From: Mucidula mucida
Taxonomy: Eukaryota > Basidiomycota > Agaricomycetes > Agaricales > Physalacriaceae
DNA length: 34,029 bases
NCBI GenBank assembly: GCA_015501055.1
Contig: JADNYV010000368.1
Span: 1-34,029, forward strand
Direction: 5' to 3'
In this document: positions 1-11,107 of the stretch, piece after piece
Position numbering within the stretch: the stretch's first letter is position 1
How the letters are laid out: each line of letters starts with the position of its first letter
The notes under the pieces: model-generated
Database searches by the model: none
What the model was told of the DNA's origin: nothing
What the model saw: the letters and a program-made list of their open reading frames with translations, nothing else
Translations under genes and position numbers: made by a program

Positions 1-59
1 CTCATTTTCTATCATTGCATCTATCATATCTGTACTGCCATGTCAGGACAATATGCAAG

Positions 60-290
60 CCAGTGGATGTAGTCAACTACCCAGGCCACAGACAGTGTCA
101 TGAACGGGTTGTTGGTCTCTGTCAGCAGAGCAAAAACATAGTCTGTACAGTGATAGTGTAAATAGTTTGTTGTCATAGAAGGCTGCATGTGTTTGTGAGC
201 CACCCTCATCACGGCGACTTAAGTCTAGTAAGTTAGACGAGTACACCACTATGTTGCCCATCAATGGCCCACCTCCGTTGCTTCTTAATA
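60..290. repeat. Diverged dispersed repeat, copy 1
   Basis: This stretch resembles 5380-5560 in the same orientation. Both copies contain ATGTTGCCCAT followed by a short variable stretch and GCCCACCT. Upstream of that, both have a CATCAC-CAGCGACT-like block and an A-rich CAGAG(C/A)-AAAAACA block. The similarity is clear but broken by substitutions and small gaps, so these are old copies. No protein family is recognised in either. From here to about 870 I see no supported gene. Confidence 0.4.
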
Positions 291-870
291 GCCTAGTGAC
301 TGAATTGACCCAGTGTTCACTTGCTTGTAATACCTCTGATCCCGAGAGTAATGAACAGGAGCCCAAGAGAAGTGGGCTCGATCAGCGGCGGTGGACGGCT
401 TGTAGGGACCAACTCTCTCACACATTGACGCGTCATTCAATGGTAAATGCTACGCTGCGCTGATAGAACTCGTGCAATCACGTGAAAACACGCTTTCGAG
501 CGTGTCAAAGGGTTGCGCGTCAAGGTCATTCTTCAGCCTGAAATTGTGTCTGAAGCACATTTGAGGAACAGCGATCTACTATGCATTTCCATAACTACAA
601 TTTAGCGGATAGCTATGGCGAGTTATTGACTGAATATCTATGTGGCGGTCAGGAAAAGGATGTAAACAGCAATCAAATCAACACTGTTTGGAGGAGTTTG
701 GTCATCAGCGCGCCTCTTCCTTGTACCACCATCACCGCATTGTCCGTCCTATAGGTCGCAGTGCCATCCCACCTTTACCGAACTCAATGCATGTATCCTT
801 AGGCATTATGCCGTGTCCAAAGCTAACTCTTTTTGTTCCTAGGCACCCACTTTCTGTTCCACCATCTACC

Positions 871-2343
871 ATGCCTTTGCCCATAACACAACAACACTTG
901 CCATACATCACAGATACAGATCTTCTGCATCACGCGCGCCTTCTCGTTAAGAGCTGGACGTCCGACTGCAACCATTACAACCTATTTCTCACACAGGATA
1001 GCCGGGTGTCGGTCCTTAACCACAAACTGGGTCGGCCTGTCGTCGCTCAACCTGGAACCATTGTCCATCAGCATTTGTGGTACAACATTAGATGTCAATC
1101 GTTGTTTACTGCACCAAGGACGTCCCCTACTTTGCAGCGATGATTTTCCTGCAGCGTTAGTTGATCTAGCTGTCATCTCGTCGCAGGCGGTCATGCAATG
1201 TGAGGCCAAAAGACGGTACTCTGGACTTCCCATTCAGCTACTGGACGAGTGGTACACTCACGTGGGAGAACTATGCATATACCTTACTTTGGATATTGTG
1301 CCGGAGGGTGCTGAGGAACATGTCTTGAAGAGTCACTCAATCGCACCGAGTGCTCCGCAGTCACGACGCGAGAAGAAACCGATCCATTTCTTGGCATCCA
1401 CACCAGCGGTATCGACCGCCTACACTGCCTCGTCTAAGTCCTCTATTTCCATTCCACATCTAGACCGTTCTACATCTACCTCTTCCCGGGCCTCAGACGC
1501 CATCCTGCATCTCCCTGGAGACTCGACACTCAATGGGGCGACATCTCAAGGCAGTGATGATGATGCTTTCGCCAATCGAGAAGGCATTCAGCCTGTGCCG
1601 TTACCAATTGAGCGCAAAGCCCAAGCTGATCTGCTCGCAGTGCCAGCGCAACTCGCACCTGAGGTTCCTTCAAAAGACAGTGACGATGTTACGGAGGAGT
1701 TGCTGCCTACGCCGTCTACATCAAAGCCTGAGGTCTCCGATACCCCTTCCCCTCCCGCCCATCCTCTTCTTGTTGACACCATTGCCAATGAATCAGCACA
1801 GCAGATCATGCACATACCGAGTCTAGTACGGACGACGACCTTCCTCCAGCTCCAACTAGTTCTTCTGAAACTCCAGTATTCGTAGAGGCTGTTCGGGCTT
1901 TGTCGGACAAGCGCACGAGGGATACAACTTTTGTGAACATCAGAAACCAGGTAGCAGCGGTCCTTGATGAGTCGCAGGAGGAAGGTTGCGCACAAGCGTC
2001 TGCGCGTTTCGGATGCCGTCAAGATTGTTTGAACGAGCCAGGACACTCCCTACTAGGATTTTTATACTGCAACTAGATTTATCCCCTGTACTCTAGCTTT
2101 GTGATATTTTCTGTACACACACACCTGTATTGTCTATCACTCTTGTGTCACAAACTCATGAGGGCAGTCAACGTCGCGTAAAGCCACAGACCAACGGACT
2201 TTTGCGACTAGAGTCATCAAGGTCATCGCTGCGGCGGCGAATAAGGACGTCCTTGTGGAGGTTATGTATCAGGTGGCGGAGTCGGGGAGGTTTGAGGAGC
2301 TCGGGATGGTGAAGCGCGGCGTTTTGGATCATTTCAAGGCTTA
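871..2343 (+). CDS. Hypothetical spliced protein of unknown function (tentative model)
   Basis: I do not recognise this protein. An open frame starts at ATG 871 (MPLPITQQHLPYITDTDLL) and stays open past 1000. A second long open frame covers 1061-1885, rich in Ser, Pro and acidic residues in its second half. A third frame over about 1822-1985 reads FVNIRNQVAAVLDESQEE. A last piece at about 2162-2343 reads as a helical tail ending VKRGVLDHFKA and a TAA stop. The pieces join in frame with introns near 1008-1071, 1733-1821 and 1986-2161. These sites are weak, and the last intron would be unusually long for this window. Composition suggests a mostly disordered protein with a folded N-terminal part. 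The gene is convergent with the P450 that ends at 2548. The exon choice is inference; the frames themselves are seen. Confidence 0.4.
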
Positions 2344-2547
2344 ATGGCGTATATTGGCTTACGTTCTTTACAGTCAAGCGTCGTCGTCCGCCGAGCGGCA
2401 GCGTCTGCGAAGTATTTTTCCAAACCTCATGTGACAGCATCCAGGACAATAGTTAATAGGCTGCAATAATTCATACTCCATGCTTGCTGTTATTGTTGTA
2501 CATTTGTGTGTCACAGTGGCGCGCCTATTGATATAGCCTTAACATGC

Positions 2548-4658
2548 TCAATTGATCAATGCCTCCGCCATAGGTAACCGAGGGGAGATCGTGCACTTGA
2601 ACGGGACCGGATGGCTATTACAAGCAGTCACTTATTGCTAGAGGTGCACAAATAGGGTGCCTTACTAAAGCATTCCCGACGTAACTTCACCGGGCGGTTC
2701 AATTACTCTGCCTTGTTTGTCGAAAGCCTTTGTTATATTGAATACTGTGAGTAAAGACGCGATGCCCATCCAGATAGTATCCTCGGCAAGATCTTGGCCA
2801 ACGCAGATTCTACGACCGAACCCAAAGGCGGCTGACGGGTGTGGAATAGAGGAGTTGAGCATGCCGTCATCGTTCAGGAAGCGTTCTGGATTGAAGTCAT
2901 CAACGTCGTCGCCGTAAACTGCTTTATCGTGGAGGACCACCCTATCGTGTGACCCCTTCAGAAAGCAAACCAAGTATGTACTGAATGGCGACTAACCATG
3001 CATTACCAAGGACGGTGGCACCTTTGGGGATATGATAACCGCAATATTTGTCGTCCTGAGACACTCTGTGTGGTACCGCTACGCATGACGATCGTTAAAG
3101 TACGCTGCCAGAGATAGTACCTTCTGCACACTTACCCAGAGGAGACACGACTCGCCACCGGAGGACTTCCTTCACAATTGCCTCCAGGTATGGAAGTGAC
3201 TTTCGGTCATTAAAGTCTGGGAGATGTTCGTTACCAATGATGCTATCTATGTCGGCCTGCACTTTCTTCAGACTGGACGGGTTCTGTACCATGGCCAAGA
3301 TTGCGCTGGCCAGAGCCGAAACCGTCTATGCCACATCAGCACTTTCATTGTTGGTGGCAGAGGGCACAACACTAACGGTATCAGACCCACCTGTCCAATT
3401 GAACAATATGTATCAACCTAGGTAGGCTCATGATAGCGTGTACTTACCTCCATAGGCCGTTGCCAAAACGTTTTCTAGCACAATCATATTCTCTTTGCTG
3501 TCCGCATTGGCTTCCTCAAGCTCTGAGAGAATTTGTGACCCGACAGACGGTTTCGCGGTTCCGTTAGCCTTTGTTGGAGTAAGAGACAGAACTTGAAGCA
3601 GTCACAAAAAGAACCAACCACAGCCTTCTCCAGAAACTCAAGTGGTGCATCGTGCATCGCAGTTACTGACTTCTTTGCTTCCTTCGCCCATGTCTTGAAG
3701 CCGGCACCAGGTACCCAAGAGGGCACAAATCGGAGGATAGGCCAAATGTTGACCCAGAACGCTCTGGGGTGCTCCGCCACAGAGAGCGCGCGCATGCCCT
3801 TTCCCGCTTGGATGATGAACACATCAGTATTGTCTAGGACTTCTATACCGTACGCGATTCGGAGAATAATCTGGCCAGCGTACCTATATTCATTGGTGAG
3901 TATTGACAGCGCGTTAGCTAGTTGAATGCGTACGCACAAGCGCAAGTCCTCGATGAAACGATCTGGTTTGTCTCGAATGCGGCGGAGTAAGTATCTAGCG
4001 GAACTGAGGATGTGCGGGTGTTGCGCGGCTACGAGTGTGGGACCTTCCAGGTACTTGTGGAACATCTTGCGATGTTCTTCTCATGTGAGTACTCGTTGAT
4101 GATATGGGTGTACCGGAGCTCTTACCTTTCCACTCGTTGCCATACCCATAGAACCCAAAGTTCCATGTAAATCCAACTCTAAAGTAGAAGGAGATGGAAG
4201 TTTGTAGATTATAGAAGGCATCTGACCGCTTACAACGTGTTGAGCATGACGGAAGCCGGCCTATAATAATAGTGTCAAATTGGAGCAAGGCCAAGGCACT
4301 CGACGAAGGCTACCTGTCAGAATAGATCGAAGAACGTTTGACGAACAACTCATTGGTCGCTTCCAAGGTATTCACCACCACAAAATCCTGGCTAGCGACG
4401 TTATAGTATATAACATCGGAGTCTGCGGTTGCGATCAGTATGCGCCTTTTGAGAGGACGAAGCACACACTGTACTGCTCTCCGACGTCTCTGAAGGCGAT
4501 CCATGCCTTGACGTCTGGGAAGTTACTACTAAGGGTAGTCCTTTAGGACCAGGTGGCAAGGGACTCCGAGTATGCCTTGACAGAGACAAGAACAGAATCC
4601 TGATGATGAAAAGAGATATTGCGGCTACGAGGCTCAGCTCAATGACAGGAAGAGACAT
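2548..4658 (-). pseudogene. Cytochrome P450 A1, exon-1 frameshift
   Basis: This is a fungal E-class group I P450 of the sort often annotated O-methylsterigmatocystin oxidoreductase-like, here called family A. Twelve exons match the intact paralogues: 4658-4470, 4422-4314, 4260-4234, 4178-4126, 4076-3938, 3883-3619, 3568-3448, 3390-3377, 3325-3136, then one starting after the CGTAG acceptor near 3082, 2941-2666 and 2614-2548. An N-terminal anchor (MSLPVIELSLVAAISLFIIR) and the hinge PLPPGPKG are present. So are the I-helix GGSDT, the EVLR of ExxR and the heme loop FGFGRRICVG. Directly after KGLPLV, 10 nt are missing relative to the paralogues, which read GNLFNFPxV there. The frame is lost before the substrate-recognition regions. 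Every other exon is open and spliceable, so the loss is recent. The last exon junction codes Tyr where paralogues have Cys, through TA|GTAAGG instead of TG|GTGAG. Confidence 0.85.
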
Positions 4659-4700
4659 GGCGGAAGGCCGGTGGGAAAAGAGATGTTCATTGGAGCATCG

Positions 4701-4717
4701 TTTTATAAGAGTCGGTG
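4701..4717 (-). promoter_or_regulatory. Core promoter with TATA box of P450 A1
   Basis: On the minus strand this reads CACCGACTCTTATAAAA, about 45 nt upstream of the A1 start codon. The same block occurs before A2 (10021-10038) and A4 (21171-21188). Conservation amid diverged flanks supports a real core promoter. Confidence 0.6.
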
Positions 4718-5379
4718 TCATTGCACGAAGAAGGATAGTCAGTGGACACGATGAATAGTACGGCACAGACTTCCGGTCTGTGCATGTGCCGATATGAGGC
4801 CAACTTTAGAGCAGACTAAACCTTAAGAGGGATCAAGACACAGGGTGACTTCGGAAAGACACGTTACAGTTTGAGGCGGGAAGAGGATCACGTCCCTATA
4901 GTACGTAGTCAGTAATGTGAACGCGAACAAAGGAGTTGAACTGAGTCTATATTGATAGAGGATTCGAGGTAACAGACTCGCGTGCTTCGGATCACTAGAT
5001 CGCAACATATTTTGCTGTTGCTCGAGCGTGTGGAAAGAGGTAACATCATATTGCCTGCTCTGGGGACGAAGAGCGCGCAAGAGTGGTGGCTGCATTCCAG
5101 ATGTTCGGAGGTTATACGAGCACTGTTGACGTTGGGTTCAAGGGATATTGCCTTCGGCATTCTCCGAAGCGGCACTAAACACCGTCCACGGCTGTGAGGC
5201 TTTTAATGTTCACTGTATGCTGGGCGCCACCGACGGGGTACTCATTTAGACGAGGATTATGCGACAGCGTCAATCACAGTTGGCTGGTGGTTTGCATTCT
5301 TAACCATCATTAAGTCCGACCCCATCTCTGGATCAACGAATGAGGACAGCCCGGGCTTGTCATCTTGCTCAGCAGCTCA

Positions 5380-5560
5380 TTAGTACTCGTAGTCGTAATC
5401 GTCGACTGGCATGGGTGTCAGCCAGAGAGAAAAAACACAGCCTATCAACTGTAGGAACAGGATGTGTGGGCCGCCATCACCACAGCGACTCAGGCCAATC
5501 CCCGTATTAGGCTAGTACGCTGCTATGTTGCCCATAAACAGCCCACCTCGTAGTCCCGTA
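5380..5560. repeat. Diverged dispersed repeat, copy 2
   Basis: This is the partner of the repeat at 60-290, sharing ATGTTGCCCAT and GCCCACCT. It lies just beyond the 3' side of the helicase fragment (which is on the minus strand), so the repeat may belong to the same mobile element family; that link is inference. The stretch from 4760 to 5380 shows no gene that I can support. Confidence 0.4.
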
Positions 5561-5640
5561 TATAGGACAAGCTTACAATCCTGCCTCCGGCAGTCATTCC
5601 AGCTTGGCTTTTTTTTGTCAAATAGTAAATAGAATATTTT

Positions 5641-6250
5641 TTATACTAAGCCTCGTAATACCTCTGGATACACAATATTATTAGTTTCAAGATTATCAGC
5701 CTCCTGATTCTCCGGGAAGAGAACTTTGATACAACCTGCTGATGTGCATCAACTCAATGCCACGTACAACTGCCCATGAGAGAATACTGGAGTCCACAGA
5801 TCCAATCCAATATGTTGAACTGATTGTCCTTGTGACTTGTTGATCGTCATAGCAAATGCTAATCGAACTGGGAACTGGCGACGCATGAAAGGAATAGGAC
5901 ATTTGACCTCCTTGGGAATGTTATTGATGCGTGGAATGAGAACGATATTGCTGTTGTGCTTGCCACCCATGATCTGGCACTTGAGAACATGATGTCCCAT
6001 ATCCAAAAGACGCATGCGGGTTCCGTTGCAGAGTCCATCTGCTGGTGCCAAATTGACTAACAACATTAATGAAGCGCCCTTCTTCAGCACTAACTCAGAA
6101 TCTGGAATAGCAGCAGTAGTGAAGCTGGCCAGTACTTCTGAAGGGTAGTGCATAGTATTTTCATCCTCCAAAACTCGGTTGGATGCAAAGTAGGTCCGCG
6201 CTTCTCCAGAAAACTTTGCCAGAATATTCATATTCAGTTTTGAGGAGCTT
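5641..6250 (-). pseudogene. Helitron/PIF1-type DNA helicase C-terminal fragment
   Basis: The minus-strand translation contains the end of a PIF1-like superfamily 1B helicase as found in fungal Helitron RepHel proteins. A GEARTYFASNRVLEDEN block is followed by LKKGASLMLLVNLAP and NGTRM. Motif V is seen as FAMTINKSQGQS and motif VI as GQLYVALS. The codon after ALS, which should be Arg of the conserved ALSR, is TGA, and the same frame then continues CTSAGCIKVLFPENQEADN to a TAA. A single CGA to TGA change explains this. Upstream of about 6250 the helicase homology stops abruptly in a Pro-rich frame, so the Walker motifs and any HUH Rep domain are missing. It is a dead piece of a mobile element lying between P450 A1 and A2. 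Confidence 0.8.
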
Positions 6251-7890
6251 GAGGGGGTGGTCGGCCGCGGCCACGACAGAGAGGAGGAGGTGATGGTACT
6301 CTCATACCATTGACCATACATGCAGGAGGGTGTTGTATGTTTAGTAAAGGCACAGCAGGATCTGGTCCTGGACGCGGTATATTGTGATGGCGGACAGAAG
6401 GAGATGTCATCTGAGCCTCTCTACGTCAACATTCTGCATCTCGCTCAGTGGTACGGTCTGGCGTGTGAGGAGTCCAGTCCATCTGCTGATGTTCATTTGT
6501 TGGAGTTTGTGGAGGCCTGAACAGAAAGGGTTAGCATAATGAAATATGAAATCAAAGTAATCCAATATACATTGTACAAAGATCTCACAGGCAATGTAGG
6601 AGAGAAAAGCTACTTGCACCCAGCATGTGCACGCCGACACGGACTGAGCACTAACTATGGTAGTGGAAGAGCTCAACACGTACCAACACTCAAGGCACTA
6701 AGTTACCAAAATGGACTACCACTGCTGGCCACCCTCATATTGTATCACGGACCAAATATGACGTAAGCAGCAACAGTATTGGAGCGTCAACGGTGGGGAA
6801 CTTACACGCTTAAAAGCACTGCCACACCAATCTCCCTGAATATCACCCCAGGTGAGAGGACTCTGGTCAACCGGCAAACAGTATCGCTACCCAAAAGTAG
6901 GATTTGAACTGGCCAGGGGGGGACTTCACGGATGGAGACGTCTTGGACACCGGAACTCAGAGGACAGCACACTTAGTAGCATCAAAGAAGCCACAAAGTG
7001 AGCTGGTGTTTCTCAAGAACCACGAAAGAGAGATGAGACTTGTACAGGGACCTAAAATAATGGTCAGCAGCCTGTAGAAAATCAAAAAAGTGCAAAAAAA
7101 ACATGCAAAAACACAACAGAGAGACCGAAATAGAGGTAAAATCTATAAACGGATTAGAAAAAATCAAAATAACAGAGATGTATGACATACCAAACAATTG
7201 AGAAGCACAGAGAGTGCAAAGAGCCAGTGAGCAACCGGGCAGACGGTGAGCAGAGGCAAATGACTCGAATCGGCGTCGCGTGCCGAAAAGGGAACAGAGA
7301 TCGCCGGAAAAGTCCCACGACCCAGCAAACAGCTGAGGAGGAAAGCCAGGTTCACGCGTGAGAGTTGCTTAGGTAAATAAAGGACCCTTTAATTGTGGCA
7401 GTGCAGTTACCCCGCCCAAGTGTCTATTGTATTGTAGATACGGGTAAGATTCTCTTACTCGTAGCTGTCTTGTAATACAAATGAGCCTGAGAGGCAGATT
7501 TTAGGAGCTAACACCAAGGGGAGTAGATCGGCGGATAGCCTGCCATCGGAATATGTCAGCTTACTGTCCTTTGGATGACCACCGGTGGTCAATTGGACCT
7601 GCGGCGCGAAAAGCTGATGCATTGTCCGTTTGCCCTCGTCGTCTACATCAGAGCTGTCTCGACCGTCAATGATCGTTGTCAGTCGTCCGCATGTCACGAA
7701 GTTCTAACAGTATAAGTAGATGCATAATGACCCTAATCATCGAAGCATTAAACACCATTTACCATGTTACATCGTCAAAAAGTGAGTAGTCAGATGTAAC
7801 AGAGCCTAAGACGGTTATTCATGAACGGCAATACTTCATGGTCTATGTACTAGCGAAAAAAAACTGTCTTATACATTTTAGCGCGCCACA
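6251..7890. other. Intergenic stretch, no confident gene; strand-asymmetric A/G-rich tract
   Basis: I find no supported gene here. From about 6990 to 7170 the plus strand is very rich in A and G with runs such as AAAAAAGTGCAAAAAAAACA, which makes the minus strand pyrimidine-rich. A minus-strand frame of 80 codons at 7697-7455 (with TTIIDGRDSSDVDDEGKRT) reads like protein but has no recognised family and no visible splice partners. Near 6550-6320 the minus strand gives a Pro-rich frame with GRGRPPP, possibly part of the same element as the helicase fragment. Confidence 0.35.
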
Positions 7891-7895
7891 CATGT

Positions 7896-9988
7896 TCAGG
7901 TGATCAATGCCTCCGCCATACGCGACCGGGGAGTGATCGAGCACTTGAATGGGACCGGGTGACTAGTAGACATGATATTCAATGAGCGTTACTGCGCGAA
8001 GAAAGGCACACAATTACTCACCACAGCAGTCCCGATGTATACTCGCCGGACGGTTCGATTACTCTGCCTTGGGCATCGACAGCCTTGGTTATATTGAATA
8101 CCGCAAACATATATGCGATGGCTAGCCAGATTGTATCTTCGGCGATGTCCTGGCCGGCGCAAATTCGGCGACCGAACCCAAAAGCAGCTGACGGGTGTGG
8201 AATGGAGGGATTCAGACTGCCATCGGCGTTCAAAAAGCGGCCTGGATTAAAGGTTTCGACGTCATTGCCATAAACTGCTTTGTTACGGAGGATGGCCCTA
8301 TCGAACTACCTGTTCAAAAGATAGCGAAGCGGATGCAGACTACGAACCATGCATTACCAAAGATGGTGGCTCCTTGGGGAATATGATAGCCGCGATATTC
8401 GTCGTCTTTGGTTACTCTGTGTGGTACAGCTATATACAATGATTTTCAAGAACATGTCGAACATATTATGGACACACTTGCCCAGAGGACCCACGGGTCG
8501 CCACCGGAGGACTTCCTTCAAGACCGCCTGAAGATATGGAAGCGTCTTGCGGTCACCAAAGTCAGGAAGACGGTCGTGCCCGACGATGCTATCTATATCG
8601 GTCTGCACTTTTCTCAAGATGTTCGGGTTCTGAACCATGGCCAAGATTGCGGTACTAATAGCCGAAACTGTCTATGCCAAATAAGTATTAGCTGTCGGAT
8701 AAGGGGGAGAGCACTACTAACTGTATCGGAGCCCGCTGCCCGAGATGGATCAACTTAGGAAGGATCACGAGAGCTTGTACTTACCTCCATAGGTCGTTGC
8801 CAGGACATTTCCTAGCATAAGCATATTAGTCTCTTTGGTATCAGCATCGGCTTCCTCCAGCTCTGAGATGATTTTCGACCCGACAGACGGTTTCGCGGTT
8901 CCGTCGGCCTTGGAGCCAGTCATTAGCTGGCCGACTCAAACGTTACAAGAAAGAACCAACCACAGCCTCTTCCAGAAACTTGAGTGGCGCATCGCGCATC
9001 GCAGTCACTGACTCCTTTGCTTCCTTCGCCCAAGTCTTGAAGCCCGCACCGGGTACCCAGGAGGGAACGAATCGGAGGATAGGCCAAGTGTCAACCAGGA
9101 ATGCTCCAGGGCACCCCGCCACAGCGAGAGCATGCATACCCTTTTCAGCTTGAATGACGAAGGGATCGGTTTTGTCCTGGACTTCGATCCCATATGTGAT
9201 TCGGAGAATGATCTGACCAGCGTACCTGTACCCTCCCGTGGTGAGGATCACAAGTTCGGAACTTGGAATACTCACAATCGCACATCGTCCAAAAAGCGAT
9301 CCGGCTTGGCTCTGATGCGGCGGAGCAAGTACTTAGCGGAATCCAGGATGTGTGGGTGTTGCGCGGCTGCGAGTATGGGGCCTTCTAGCGACTTGTGGAA
9401 CATCTTGCGATGCTCTGTTCGGTTGGGTTGTACTTAGTGAGAGGAGTTCATAATCGAAGCCTTACCTTTCCACTCCTCGCCGTACTTATAGAACCCAAAG
9501 TTCCATGTGAATCCGACCCTAGAAGAGATGAAGATGGCCGTGGAAAGATCATAACCGCTTACAATGCGTTGGCCATGAAGCAGGACGGCCTGTATGGGTA
9601 ACATCAACTTGTGACAAGGCCAAGACGTTCGACGACGAGTACCTGTCGGAATAAATCGAAGAGCGTTTGACGAATAACTCATTGGCTGCGTCGATGGTAT
9701 TGACGACGATGAGATCTTGACCAGCAACGTTATAGTATACAATGTCGGAATCTACGGGTGCGATCAGTATACGGCACATTTCGAGCGGACAGAGTACCCA
9801 CTGAGTTGCTCCCCAGCATCTTTGAACGCGATCCATGCATCGACGGTTGGAAAGTCGAGCAGATTGCCTATGAGGGGCAGTCCTTTAGGACCAGGTGGCA
9901 AGGGACGAGTTCGCCTTGATAAAGACCAGAACAGAGTCCTAATCGCGAAAAGAGAAAATGCGGCTATGGCAATGGCGGGAAGAGACAT
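7896..9988 (-). CDS. Cytochrome P450 A2 (intact, 510 aa)
   Basis: Predicted membrane-anchored monooxygenase of family A, needing a P450 reductase as partner; the substrate is unknown. Exons: 9988-9802, 9751-9643, 9589-9563, then exons 4-6 bounded by the same signals as in A4, 8908-8785, 8735-8722, 8671-8482, 8429-8348, 8297-8022, 7962-7896. They sum to 1533 nt. An N-terminal membrane helix (MSLPAIAIAAFSLFAIR) leads to PLPPGPKG. The 14-nt exon 8 gives AGSDT, exon 9 gives EVLR, and the heme loop is FGFGRRICAG with Cys about 443. Intron 9 starts with GC (G|GCAAGTG), while the paralogues have GT at that site. Exon 7 has one extra codon relative to A4. The first half is almost identical to A4 at 21.2-23.3 kb, introns included; the second half is diverged. 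Confidence 0.9.
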
Positions 9989-10020
9989 GGTGGTTCATTG
10001 GAGCAGCAGCATGCTGTGGC

Positions 10021-10038
10021 CCTTATAGAAGTCGGTGC
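10021..10038 (-). promoter_or_regulatory. Core promoter with TATA box of P450 A2
   Basis: The minus strand reads CACCGACTTCTATAAGG, about 35 nt before the A2 start codon. It matches the A1 and A4 elements. Confidence 0.6.
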
Positions 10039-10440
10039 GCATTAGGATACGATGAAATCGGTATAGCACGCGTTGTTTTCGAGACCGTGTGTATAGACTG
10101 TCAAGCCTTCACTAGATGTGAACTAGTTGAAGACTCTGAATGACGTTTTGCTACGTACCGGGAAACTCGGCGATGCTGTCTGGGAAGGAAAATGATTTTA
10201 GGAGAAATGAAATGACCACGTTGAAGACTTTTCCAATGAGCGACGTCCTCTTGGATTGGGCCTCCCTTCCACAGAATATATTAGAGTCGCGATCAGACAA
10301 TTTATCTCGGAAGAGGGCAAGAAACGTAACCACTAGAGACGGTCGAGTATTGAGTGGAGAACACCAACAGTAGCTCAGCCACAAACCACTCACCGACCAC
10401 AAACAATCATAAGTATTGAAGCGTAGAAGGCTCATTAATT
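10039..10440 (-). repeat. Duplicated P450 upstream region (partner 20730-21170)
   Basis: The reverse complement of this stretch aligns with the region upstream of P450 A4. Shared blocks include TTCTCCACTCAA, GACGTTTCTTGCCCTC-like, GTCTTCAACGTGG and AGAGTCTTCAACTAGTTCA. Identity is much lower than inside the first half of the two genes. The inverted duplication therefore extends at least 400 bp beyond the coding region, and this flank has diverged normally. No gene is supported here. Confidence 0.6.
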
Positions 10441-10908
10441 ACCTATCAATCGCATGGCATGGATGATGTCGGCTTTATCCCACGTTCTCGGTTTACGAGA
10501 CGAAGTAGTACGAGGCAGGAACTGATAAGGGTACAGGCTGGAGTTTTCCGTAAATGTGAACTTCGCGATCGGATGAATGAGTTGGAACACCCAGTTGGAA
10601 TGTTGAGCTTACATGCTACCGGGAGGAAGTCTCCCTTGCACCACCTTGTTTCGGGCGCAACCCTGACGGCACGCGTCGCACGTTATGAAGCAGGACCCCC
10701 GAATATAGGTGGGAAGGCCGAATGGTAATCCGGACTTTTTTTGAGCAAAAAAAGTGCCCATCCCGTATTTAATCCGAACTTTTTGGGCGGAAAATGGGCT
10801 CAGGCCTGATTTTTTGTCCGAGCCAAAATCGTCGGTTTTGGGTGGCCATATCGGCGTCCGGACCGTTTTGGTCCCGAGTTCGATTTCAAGGTGTTGAGTC
10901 TGGCTGCC

Positions 10909-10960
10909 GGTGGCTGGATTTTTACAGACTAGTGACGTAGTCTGTAAAAATCCAGCCACC
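10909..10960. repeat. Perfect hairpin, 23-bp arms, 6-nt loop
   Basis: The left arm begins GGTGGCTGGATTTTTACAG and the right arm is its perfect reverse complement, separated by GTGACG. It lies inside the terminal-inverted-repeat element. It could be an RNA or DNA hairpin, or two transposon ends brought together; nothing in the sequence decides between these. Confidence 0.8.
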
Positions 10961-11107
10961 GTCGAACCTAAATAGAGAATGATAGCCCCTAATTTCATGG
11001 TCGATCGCGAATGGCGCAGTCAGTCAAATAAGGAAACCAAATTTTGCGCGCGGTAACCATTTGCGCACTCCCGACCTTCGAAGACTACTCACTACACTGT
11101 CACCGTT

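Noticed and set aside
1588..2046. 152-codon minus-strand frame
   Set aside because: It lies antisense to the more coherent plus-strand exons of the tentative gene at 871-2343.
4524..4538. A 15-nt intron that would hide the A1 deletion
   Set aside because: The GTAGTAACTTCCCAG stretch has GT and AG ends but is far too short for a spliceosomal intron and would not restore the frame.
6890..6915. Possible tRNA or SINE B box (minus strand AGTTCAAATCC)
   Set aside because: No matching A box, acceptor stem or cloverleaf could be built around it.
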